Assembly (NCBI RefSeq): GCF_021646545.1
Contig: NZ_JAKIRP010000008.1
Coordinates: 62,001-126,000 of the forward strand
Direction of reading: 5' to 3'
Source: Chitinophaga filiformis
GTDB lineage: Bacteria; Bacteroidota; Bacteroidia; Chitinophagales; Chitinophagaceae
DNA: 64,000 nt
Of this stretch, positions 40,544 to 48,827 are shown in pieces. A model generated the notes under the pieces. It was not told the origin of the DNA, searched no databases, and worked only from the letters and a program-made list of their open reading frames with translations. Numbering within the stretch: the first letter of the stretch is position 1; every line of letters begins with the position of its first letter. Position numbers and translations under genes: made by a program.

Positions 40544-43500
40544 ATGAAACACTCTCTATTACTATTTGCATGCCTGCTATGCGCATGTATCCTGAAAGCG
40601 GGCGATATTGTCCTGCCACCGGTGTCGGCCTGGATTAAATTTACCAATCCCGTCCAATCCGGTAGTCTATCCTATGGTATCGAAAATAACCAGAGTGGCG
40701 AAGGCTATACTGAAGTCGCTACTATAGACGGTGTACCATGCCGGAAGATCCCGGCGGGAAAGTTCATGTATGTGCGTTGCGACAGAACCGCTGTTCCTAC
40801 CGCGGCGCAGAAGCTTATCCTGTCTATCACCTATTATGACAACAGCATGAATTTCGTATGGCTGAACTATACGCGTTCTGGTACAGGTTGGGGCGGTGCC
40901 GATTTCAAGAAATCCAATACAAAAAAATGGGTCACCCGCCTGGTGTTCCTGGAAGATGCCGGCCTGGATGGTAGCATGGGCTATGCTGGAGACATCCGCC
41001 TGGGTTATGGTTCGGAAGACACTTATATTAAAGACATCACAGTATATGTTGGCTCCTTGAACCCGGATGCGCAGCCTATTCCCGCCAGACCAAACAATCC
41101 GGCCTCAGAGTTTGTAGGTAAGTCATTCGCAGGATATCAACTATGGCATGAAGCAGGGCCTAAACCGGAAGACTGGACGCACTGGTCATACGACAAAGTG
41201 CCGGCCGCCGGAAGAGGTAATCACAATACAGAAACATTCCCGCAGCTGGCAGATTACGAGAATAATCCAAATGTACCAATGTATGCTACCAACTTTGCGA
41301 ACCTCGGCAACGGTAAGCCGGCGAAGTTGTACAATTCTACCGACAAAGGAGTGATAGACGTGCAGATGGCACTACTGAAAAGAACCGGGTTTGACGGTGT
41401 GGCCATTCAGCGTAATGCTCCCGTCGGAAGGAATATGAAGTACACATCTACCGACGATTATTATGTGCATATCAAGAACGCCTGTGAAGCTAATGGCAGG
41501 TTGTTTTATGTGATGTACTGTATGCCCGATCAGAACAATGGAGAAGTAAATTCCATTGACCTGGTGGAAGGTATTAAACGCGACTGGGTATACCAGATGG
41601 AACAGATCTATGAACTAACTAAATCCGGCGCATATGCCACCGTGAATGGCAAACCGGTGGTAGAACTCTGGGGATTGGGATATTCGACCATTCTCGTGGA
41701 TAAAGCCCAGGCATTGGAACTGGCACAGTTCTTCAAAGACCGCGGTTGTTATGTGATTGCGGGAGTACCGAGGGACTGGCGACTAAGAGACGCTGGTTCA
41801 CGTCCTGACTTCGAAGACGTTTACAAGGCCTATCACATGATCTCTCCCTGGACCGTAGGCGTATACAATGACACAACTGGTGCGGATAATTTCAGGACAC
41901 AATACCTGATCCCTGACAAACAGTATTGCGATCAGAATGGCATGGGTTTCTATCCGGTGATATTCCCTGGCAGCGCCTGGTCGCAGCATGTATCAGGTTA
42001 TCCGAATGATACGAGAAGGCTGGGAGGGAAGTTCCTCTGGAAGCAGGCACGCAATATCAAAAGCATAGGCGTGAAGTCAATGTATTACGCTATGCTGGAT
42101 GAGTTTGAAGAATCGACCAATATTATCAGTTCGGCAGTGGATTATTTTGACATCCCAACAGACCAGTATTTTGGTACCTTGTCGATGGATGGTATCTGGA
42201 CCTCGTCCGACTATTACCTGCGTCTCGCCGGACAAGCAGCCCGTTTGCTGACCAGCGCAGAAACGCCTGCTGAAATTCCGATCCCTTACTCACTGGGACC
42301 GATCTATTACAGGAACAGCTTCGAAAGCAGGGTCGCGAACTGTATCATCAATAATGTGCCACAGGATATCGTTTCCCCGATTGATGCCTGCTTCTATAAG
42401 AATACGGTGTTGTCGTCTGCTGGTGTGAGCAATACAACCGTGACTATCGATAATGCAGCTGCGTTTTCAAAGAGTGGTGTGTACACTGTGAGGATCAATG
42501 GCACAGCTGCCGGCGCATCATCTTACTATTATAAAATATCAGAAACAAAGATTGCAGTGAAGGCCAATATGCAATTGAGTTTCTGGAAATATACGGTAAA
42601 CAATCCCGGCAGGTATACTTCCGTAGACCTGACATTCAAATCGGGGAAGGTGCTGCGTAACCTGAGTACCTATAAGGATAACAACGGCAATGTGATGCAT
42701 CCGAATGTGGGTCGTGGTACAGTAGGCAGCTGGCAGAAATTCTCCTGCCAGATCGGTAAAGGAGAACTGATAGGAGATGAAATAACCGGTATCAGTATTG
42801 CTTACGACAATCCGGCGCTGAGTGGTAATTTTACCGCTTATTTTGATGATATCATCATCGAAGATGCCCAGGATACTACTATCACTGATCCGCCTTCTCC
42901 GGCTCCGATCGGTAGTACTATTTACCTGTACAATGACACCCTGCTGGTATGCTCTGAGAATGGTACACAGGCCATGAACTGTAACCGTACCGGATTAGGT
43001 CCATGGGAAAAGTTTGTAGTAGTGGATGGTGGGAACAGCACTATCGCATTGAAGGGTAATAATGGGCTCTATGTAACTGCGACCAGCCCGATGTACTGTA
43101 CAGGTACTACGCTGGATAGCACCACACGTTTTAAATGGATTAATTTAACCAGCAATACGGTTGCTTTCCAGAGTCTGAAAGGACAGTATATCTGTTCTGA
43201 AAATGGTACCCAGCCTATGAATTGTAACCGTGCAGCTATTGGTGGTTGGGAGACCTTCAGATGGGGCACTACATCTGCTGCAAGAGTAGCACCAGTGCAG
43301 GCACAGCTGACTGAGAATAAGCTGGCGAAGGCAGGCCTGAAGCTTTATCCAAATCCTGCCAGGGAACAGGTAACGTTGCATTATCAGCTGCCGGCAGCGA
43401 CAGATGCAGTGATCGGGATCTATAATTCAAATGGAGTGCTGGTGAAGACATTGAGGCAGCATATTGCGGCAGGGGAACAACGTATTTCGGTGACCACGGG

Positions 43501-43579
43501 CAATCTGACGCCGGGTGTTTATCTCGTAAAAACTGTTTCGACTACAAAGATTGAGACGAAGAAGTTAGTGGTAGAATAG
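40544..43579 (+). CDS. Secreted TIM-barrel glycoside hydrolase-like protein with fascin-like domain and T9SS tail
   Basis: 1011 residues with a signal peptide to about residue 20 (CACILKAGD). A beta-sandwich domain (about 25-175) leads into a barrel of about 350 residues (AGYQLWHEAGPKPEDWTHW, GVIDVQMALLKRTGFDGVAIQRN, GKPVVELWGLGYS, MLDEFEESTNI) that recalls the GH71/GH99-like or DUF5010 endo-acting enzymes. A second beta-sandwich (about 600-780) follows. The fascin-like trefoil (about 790-905) has SENGTQAMNCNR twice, with the middle repeat degenerate. A T9SS type A tail (YPNPAREQV) ends the protein. The enzyme class is inferred; secretion and module order are clear. A perfect terminator follows. 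Confidence 0.75.
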   Translation: MKHSLLLFACLLCACILKAGDIVLPPVSAWIKFTNPVQSGSLSYGIENNQSGEGYTEVATIDGVPCRKIPAGKFMYVRCDRTAVPTAAQKLILSITYYDNSMNFVWLNYTRSGTGWGGADFKKSNTKKWVTRLVFLEDAGLDGSMGYAGDIRLGYGSEDTYIKDITVYVGSLNPDAQPIPARPNNPASEFVGKSFAGYQLWHEAGPKPEDWTHWSYDKVPAAGRGNHNTETFPQLADYENNPNVPMYATNFANLGNGKPAKLYNSTDKGVIDVQMALLKRTGFDGVAIQRNAPVGRNMKYTSTDDYYVHIKNACEANGRLFYVMYCMPDQNNGEVNSIDLVEGIKRDWVYQMEQIYELTKSGAYATVNGKPVVELWGLGYSTILVDKAQALELAQFFKDRGCYVIAGVPRDWRLRDAGSRPDFEDVYKAYHMISPWTVGVYNDTTGADNFRTQYLIPDKQYCDQNGMGFYPVIFPGSAWSQHVSGYPNDTRRLGGKFLWKQARNIKSIGVKSMYYAMLDEFEESTNIISSAVDYFDIPTDQYFGTLSMDGIWTSSDYYLRLAGQAARLLTSAETPAEIPIPYSLGPIYYRNSFESRVANCIINNVPQDIVSPIDACFYKNTVLSSAGVSNTTVTIDNAAAFSKSGVYTVRINGTAAGASSYYYKISETKIAVKANMQLSFWKYTVNNPGRYTSVDLTFKSGKVLRNLSTYKDNNGNVMHPNVGRGTVGSWQKFSCQIGKGELIGDEITGISIAYDNPALSGNFTAYFDDIIIEDAQDTTITDPPSPAPIGSTIYLYNDTLLVCSENGTQAMNCNRTGLGPWEKFVVVDGGNSTIALKGNNGLYVTATSPMYCTGTTLDSTTRFKWINLTSNTVAFQSLKGQYICSENGTQPMNCNRAAIGGWETFRWGTTSAARVAPVQAQLTENKLAKAGLKLYPNPAREQVTLHYQLPAATDAVIGIYNSNGVLVKTLRQHIAAGEQRISVTTGNLTPGVYLVKTVSTTKIETKKLVVE

Positions 43580-43602
43580 CCTTTCTTGCTGTGGTTTTGA
43601 GG

Positions 43603-43640
43603 GCAGGGATACAGTTATCTGTATCCCTGCTTTTGTTTTA
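43603..43640 (+). terminator. Intrinsic terminator after the 40544 gene
   Basis: 12-bp perfect stem GCAGGGATACAG / CTGTATCCCTGC, 4-base loop, followed by TTTTGTTTTA. Confidence 0.9.
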
Positions 43641-43883
43641 AGTGATCTTCAAGGACCCTTGTGCAACTATAGCGTTGAGCAACTATTTCCCGCTAATGTA
43701 GCTCCGGCGCCATCTGCACCTGTTATAGCTGATTTTACACTTGCGGTGTCGAGTACGGTAATGTTATAGGGCGGAATAAATGCCGTAACACCATTACCCG
43801 CAGCTGTACCGGAAGTGTTTGTAAATGCGTTGTTGAATTGATTTAAATGTTCACTGTATATGAAGGGTCCTTGAAGTCACTTA
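43639..43883. mobile_element. 245-bp element with 19-bp or longer terminal inverted repeats and a fossil reading frame
   Basis: The left end reads AAGTGATCTTCAAGGACCC and the right end GGGTCCTTGAAGTCACTT. They are inverse copies with one indel, and the match reaches about 21 bases. On the minus strand the interior holds an open frame of about 65 codons that begins inside one end. It reads ...FTNTSGTAAGNGVTAF, YNITVLDTASVKSAI, TGADGAGATLAGNSCSTL and stops just before the other end, with no start codon. It could be a MITE-like relic or an insertion-sequence remnant. The 44057 gene follows, and bases 43884-44056 show nothing recognised. Confidence 0.55.
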
Positions 43884-44056
43884 GGTTATCAGGTGCTCAT
43901 TGTTCGCGACAAATGTACAAAGAAAATGATATAACGAAAATTCATTATTACTCGCTATGGTGTATATGAACTACTTCTTCGAGGAAGGAATGTGGCATTG
44001 ATTATTTCGCTAAATTACTATTGAAAGACTACTCTCTTCATTTTCAATTGTTCGTT

Positions 44057-45022
44057 ATGCAAGATGCTGCTTTTACGTCAGACAAATGGCCCGTGTTAAA
44101 TTATGATGAACTGAAAGATACATTGTCGACAGTTCATCTATGGACACAGATAGTAGGGAAGATACGCCTCAGAAAAATGCCCTGGTTGAATCACTCCTGG
44201 CATGTTACCTTATATGTTACGCCATATGGACTTAGCACAGGCAGCATGCCATATGAGCATGGTATCTTTCAGATAGATTTTGATTTCCATTTGCATCAGT
44301 TAATGATGATAACCAGCACCGGTAAAAGACTGGCGATAGAATTGAAACCGCGGACAATAGCTGATTTTTACAAAGAGGTGTTTGAAAAGCTACATGCATC
44401 AGGCGTAGACGTTATTATTCATACAACACCCAGTGAAATGGAACATGCTGTTCCTTTTGAAGAAGATCAGGTGCAGCGTGCGTATGACAGGCAGCAAATG
44501 GAGAATTACTGGCAGGCGCTTGTCAGGGTGCATAATGTATTTACACGTTTCAGATCGGGCTTTACGGGTAAAGTCAGTCCTGTGCATTTCTTCTGGGGCG
44601 CCTTTGACCTGGCAGTTACCAGATTTTCAGGTAAAGATGCACCCCCGCACCAGGGACAGGCACCCAACATGCCGGCTGAGGTAATGAAGGAAGCCTATTC
44701 CAAAGAGGTAAGCTCCTGTGGATTCTGGCCGGGTAGTGAGCAGTTCCCCCATGTAGTCTTTTATGCGTACTGTTACCCCGTTAGTGCTACATTCGGAGAA
44801 CAACCTGTGAAACCCGAAGGCGCCTTCTATAGCAAAGAGATGGGCGAGTTCTTCCTGCACTACGACACGGTACAACAGGCAGATAACCCCGAGGAAACCT
44901 TACTGGCCTTTTTGCAGTCTACCTACGAGGCGGCCGCCAATACAGGTAACTGGGACCGTCAGGCGCTGGAATGCGATCTGTCGAAGTTTGAAGAGGAATA
45001 CGGTTGTTTCAGGACGCTATAA
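44057..45022 (+). CDS. DUF5996 family protein
   Basis: 321 residues from the ATG at 44057 (MQDAAFTSDKWPVLNYDEL); a TTG at 44021 would add 12 residues. The DUF5996 pattern is unmistakable: LHLWTQIVGKIRLRKMPWLNHSWHVTLYVTPYGLSTGSMPY (as VHLWTQIVGKIRL), FQIDFDFHLHQL, SPVHFFWGAFDLAVTRFSGKDAPPH, and EAYSKEVSSCGFWPGSEQFPHVVFYAYCYP. The family is cytoplasmic and its function is unknown. It is monocistronic, with a terminator hairpin about 100 bases downstream. Confidence 0.92.
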   Translation: MQDAAFTSDKWPVLNYDELKDTLSTVHLWTQIVGKIRLRKMPWLNHSWHVTLYVTPYGLSTGSMPYEHGIFQIDFDFHLHQLMMITSTGKRLAIELKPRTIADFYKEVFEKLHASGVDVIIHTTPSEMEHAVPFEEDQVQRAYDRQQMENYWQALVRVHNVFTRFRSGFTGKVSPVHFFWGAFDLAVTRFSGKDAPPHQGQAPNMPAEVMKEAYSKEVSSCGFWPGSEQFPHVVFYAYCYPVSATFGEQPVKPEGAFYSKEMGEFFLHYDTVQQADNPEETLLAFLQSTYEAAANTGNWDRQALECDLSKFEEEYGCFRTL

Positions 45023-45038
45023 TGCGCAGGTGAATATG

Positions 45039-45065
45039 CCGGATATACGAAGGCCGTATGTCCGG
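45039..45065. other. Hairpin after the DUF5996 gene
   Basis: CCGGATATACG / CGTATGTCCGG with a 5-base loop, one wobble pair and no T tract. It may protect the 3' end or be a small repeat. Confidence 0.4.
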
Positions 45066-45122
45066 TACCATGTCGCATAGGGAGGCGAGGGATGTATATT
45101 TAGTAACACTTTTGTGTTACTC

Positions 45123-45154
45123 AAAACGGCGTTTTAGGCCTATGGCCGGTTTTT
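45123..45154 (+). terminator. Intrinsic terminator of the DUF5996 gene
   Basis: AAAACGGC / GCCGGTTTTT stem with one bulge, ending in six T residues. Confidence 0.65.
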
Positions 45155-45267
45155 TAATGTTATTTTATCTGCAGAACCCGCTTTCTATATTATATTCTTA
45201 ATAAATATGTGTATTTTTCAGTCCGGTAGCAAAAGACACTACCTATATATCCCGAATATCGATTAAC

Positions 45268-48200
45268 ATGAAACCTACAACAGGTGTATTACTCCTGCTC
45301 GTTACCATATCTTGTTTTTGTGTTCTTACTCCAACCAAGGCCGCCAATTTCATTGTCACTTCTAATGCGGACAGCGGACCAGGAACCTTAAGAGATGCAA
45401 TCACTAAAGCGAACAGTAACGGTACTGCTGCAAAAGACTATATCTACTTTAATCTGCCTGGTACAACGCCCAGCGATATGACTATCACGTTGCTCAGCGA
45501 CTTACCAGGGCTGACAAGCAATATTGCTGTCGATGCCTCAACACAGGCAGCTCCCTTATTGGGCGCCAGTGGGGCCAGGGTATTCCTGTACCGGCAGCTA
45601 ACAGGTTCGCCTGCAACATATTATGCCCTTCTGATCGATAATGCGCAACAGGTGGAGATATATGGATTGGCTATCAAGAATACACTGAGAGCCAATACAG
45701 AAAGCTATGGCATCTTATTAAGTGGTACATGCGCAGATATCACCATTGGCGGACCTGGTAAAGGGAATGTCATTAACGGTTACAAGTATTGTATCTATGG
45801 CGATTCAGGGAACTTTGACCCCAGGACCATCAGCAACCTGGTAATACAAAGCAATATCATTGGTTTTGAAGAGGATGGCATGACTGCCACAGCTCAGTTA
45901 TCCAGTTATCAGCCCATTTTGCTCGCACATTTGAATGGTGTAACACTGGGCGGCAACAGGGCAGACCTGGGGAATGTGATCATGGGCAACTCTTATGGGG
46001 TGTCATTATGGACCGAGACAGGTAATGTGGTGGCATCTTTTAATAAGATCGGTACGGATGTCAACGGTACTGCTGTAATGAACTTCAGTATCCGGGAGGC
46101 AATGTTGGGTATATATGGTACCACCACCGGCACTGTACAGATCAGCGATAACCAGATAGCAGGTGTCAGTATCCAGGGTATCGGAATAGTAGGTTTGCAG
46201 AACGCCACTTTCAGGATAGTGAGGAACAAAATAGGAACAGAGGTAACGGGCCAGAATGTCCTGGGACAGCGCTCATCAGGGGTGCTGATCACAGATTGTA
46301 ACCAGGGGATGATAGGTGGGTCACTGGCCGACAAAAATATCATTGCGGGATGTTATGATGCGCCTGTTACTGTTATTAATGCATATCGCGTAACGGTTTC
46401 ACAGAATGAAATGTTCTGCAATAACGTTACTGGCTTTGATCGATACCCGGCCAACAGCATTCAGCTGGAAAACTGGTCGCCCACTGATGGCAGACCAATG
46501 CCGTTCGTGCATGTCACTGCATGTACTGCTACAACATTGAGCGGAACAGCTACGCCCAATGCCAAAATGGAAGTTTTCACTCCTTACAGATGTAGCGGCT
46601 CATTGAAGTGCGATGGCAGGAACTATATTGAGACCTTCTTTGCTGGTGCAGATGGCAGGTGGACATACGCACTCAAAGGCAGGGACGGTGTCATCTTATC
46701 AGCAACGGACGCTACCGGTGCAACCTCGGATTATAGTAATCCTGTATGGAGCGATCATATCGAACTCGAACGTAGTATTGTACATACTGCCTGTGGCAAA
46801 AGCACTGGCAGCATCCCCAATAAATTACTCTACAACGCCACACCTTTCCATTGGGAGGACGATGCCGGCAATACAGTTGGCACAGGCACCTCACTGAACA
46901 ACGTACCTGCCGGGAGATACCGCCTGGTGATGTACGGTGGCGGATGTAACAAGCCGGAATGTATTGTGTATTCTCCTTTCTTTGAGGTAAGGGATGAAAC
47001 CCCGCAGATAAACGCAGCAGCGGCGATAATAAGTCCTGCTACCTGTGGTGCTAACAACGGAAGTATTAACGGATTACAGATCCGGGGAATAAATTTGAAA
47101 TTCGAATGGCGTAATACCGTTAACGCTGTAGTCGGAACAGGCCCTTCTATTAATAATCTTGCACCGGATAGCTATACGCTGACCATTGCCGATACCGTTA
47201 ACGGATGTACAGCTACCGGTGGTCCCTTTGTAATACAGGGCATTGCTGCGCCTGTGCTGGATGCCAGCGGAGCAGTGGTGATAGATGCAATATGCAGCCA
47301 GCCTACTGGTAGCATTACAGGATTGAATGTGACTGGTACCGGTGTTATTACTTATACCTGGAGAGATGCCAGCGGGCAGGTAGTGGGCAATGCACCAGAT
47401 CTGCTTAACATACCGGCAGGTGTATATACATTGTCATTTACAGATGAATCTTCCTGTCCTGCCTTACCTTCAGCACCTTTTACCATCGCGGCACCCGGTG
47501 TCATCACCATTGACCAGAGTGGCGTAGCGATCAGGGAAGCTGCCTGCGCTGTGGATGATGGCGGCGTGACCGGCCTGCAGGCTACCAACGCTGAGACTGT
47601 ACAATGGCTGGATCAGAATGGTGTGACAGTTAGCACCAGCCTCGATCTGATAAATATGCCGGCAGGTGTATATACCCTGCAGATCAGCAATACGACGGGA
47701 TGTAATGCAACTGCTACCTTCACTGTTCCTCAACACAGGCCAGGCCCTATGAACGTAGCACAGATCAATACACAAAACCCTGTCTGCAACCTGCAGAACG
47801 GCAGCGTGACAGGTCTTGTTGTCGTGGGAGGAACACCGGTTTCCTACAAATGGTTCGACCAGAACGGCACCCTCATCAGTCAGAACAGGGATCTGACGGG
47901 TGTGGGCGATGGCAATTACAGGTTATATATCACAGATATTGAACAATGCGAACAGCTGGTCACCACCGTTAACCTGAGAACACCTGATTTACCGCTAATA
48001 GATGATAAATCAGCCTATGTGATAGACGATGTATGTAATACTACTTCCGGTATGATCACCGGTATCAGTGTATCAGGAAAACAGCCGATATCTTATGCCT
48101 GGCTGAATGCGGATAGTATGGTGGTGTCAACTTCCCTGAGAGCTGATGGTTTGCCTGGGGGAGATTATACCCTGCAGGTCACCGACGGTAACGGATGTAT

Positions 48201-48762
48201 CGTCTATGGTCGTCCTTTTCCTGTGTTGCCGGTAGATATACTGTTGCTGGCTCCTGCTGCAAAAGATGTGACTATCATAAAAGGAATGACCGCAGAGATC
48301 AACGTAAACGATAAGCGTATTGGTATCTATACGTTGTTTAAACCTGGTACAGAATGGTCGGAAGTGAATGATACCGGCTTGTTCCGGATCAACGGTATTA
48401 CAGAGACCACGACTTTCGGCATGAATTACCAGTTCGGGGATTGTATAAGTCCGACTACCACCTTCAGAGTACTTGTAATAGACGCGATTAAAGTAGTAGC
48501 GCCGACAGCTTTTTCTCCCAATGGTGACGGTCACAATGATATATTCAAACCTAAAGGGTATGGTGTAGCTTCCTACAATAACTTTAGCGTTATGGATCGC
48601 TGGGGTAATGTTGTGTTCTCTACCAAAAGCATTGAAACGGGATGGGATGGCACGTTCCGCGGGGAAAAGGTAGAGGCAGGTGGTTATGTATGGATGATTC
48701 AGGGAATTGACATCCTCGGCCATCCGGTTCAGGAGAAGGGCGCCGTACTTGTTGTCTATTAA
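45268..48762 (+). CDS. T9SS type B surface protein: beta-helix plus SprB-like repeats
   Basis: 1164 residues with a signal peptide (about 1-25). A right-handed beta-helix begins with the CSLREP-like SNADSGPGTLRDAITKANSNG and runs to about residue 420 (e.g. GPGKGNVINGYKYCIYGDSG, LGGNRADLGNVIMGN). About six repeats of roughly 75-85 residues follow (46785-48235), each with C....GSI.GL, a W(R/F/L)D.NG turn and PAGVYTL. These resemble SprB/gliding-adhesin repeats. The last 85 residues (APTAFSPNGDGHNDIFKPKGYG, DRWGNVVFS, GWDGTF) are the T9SS type B domain. It is likely a secreted adhesin or glycan-binding surface protein. A membrane regulator follows 65 bp downstream with no terminator between. Confidence 0.9.
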   Translation: MKPTTGVLLLLVTISCFCVLTPTKAANFIVTSNADSGPGTLRDAITKANSNGTAAKDYIYFNLPGTTPSDMTITLLSDLPGLTSNIAVDASTQAAPLLGASGARVFLYRQLTGSPATYYALLIDNAQQVEIYGLAIKNTLRANTESYGILLSGTCADITIGGPGKGNVINGYKYCIYGDSGNFDPRTISNLVIQSNIIGFEEDGMTATAQLSSYQPILLAHLNGVTLGGNRADLGNVIMGNSYGVSLWTETGNVVASFNKIGTDVNGTAVMNFSIREAMLGIYGTTTGTVQISDNQIAGVSIQGIGIVGLQNATFRIVRNKIGTEVTGQNVLGQRSSGVLITDCNQGMIGGSLADKNIIAGCYDAPVTVINAYRVTVSQNEMFCNNVTGFDRYPANSIQLENWSPTDGRPMPFVHVTACTATTLSGTATPNAKMEVFTPYRCSGSLKCDGRNYIETFFAGADGRWTYALKGRDGVILSATDATGATSDYSNPVWSDHIELERSIVHTACGKSTGSIPNKLLYNATPFHWEDDAGNTVGTGTSLNNVPAGRYRLVMYGGGCNKPECIVYSPFFEVRDETPQINAAAAIISPATCGANNGSINGLQIRGINLKFEWRNTVNAVVGTGPSINNLAPDSYTLTIADTVNGCTATGGPFVIQGIAAPVLDASGAVVIDAICSQPTGSITGLNVTGTGVITYTWRDASGQVVGNAPDLLNIPAGVYTLSFTDESSCPALPSAPFTIAAPGVITIDQSGVAIREAACAVDDGGVTGLQATNAETVQWLDQNGVTVSTSLDLINMPAGVYTLQISNTTGCNATATFTVPQHRPGPMNVAQINTQNPVCNLQNGSVTGLVVVGGTPVSYKWFDQNGTLISQNRDLTGVGDGNYRLYITDIEQCEQLVTTVNLRTPDLPLIDDKSAYVIDDVCNTTSGMITGISVSGKQPISYAWLNADSMVVSTSLRADGLPGGDYTLQVTDGNGCIVYGRPFPVLPVDILLLAPAAKDVTIIKGMTAEINVNDKRIGIYTLFKPGTEWSEVNDTGLFRINGITETTTFGMNYQFGDCISPTTTFRVLVIDAIKVVAPTAFSPNGDGHNDIFKPKGYGVASYNNFSVMDRWGNVVFSTKSIETGWDGTFRGEKVEAGGYVWMIQGIDILGHPVQEKGAVLVVY
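46785..48235 (+). repeat. Array of about six SprB-like repeat units in the surface protein
   Basis: Protein repeats of roughly 75-85 residues, sharing the frame C-x-GSITGL, W-x-D-xx-G and PAGVYTL. DNA identity between units is low, so the array is old rather than recently amplified. Confidence 0.75.
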
Positions 48763-48827
48763 GCCGAAGGGTAAAAAAATACGTGTAAGATTGCTTAATA
48801 CAGCTTAATATTGTTTTTTGCTTAAGT

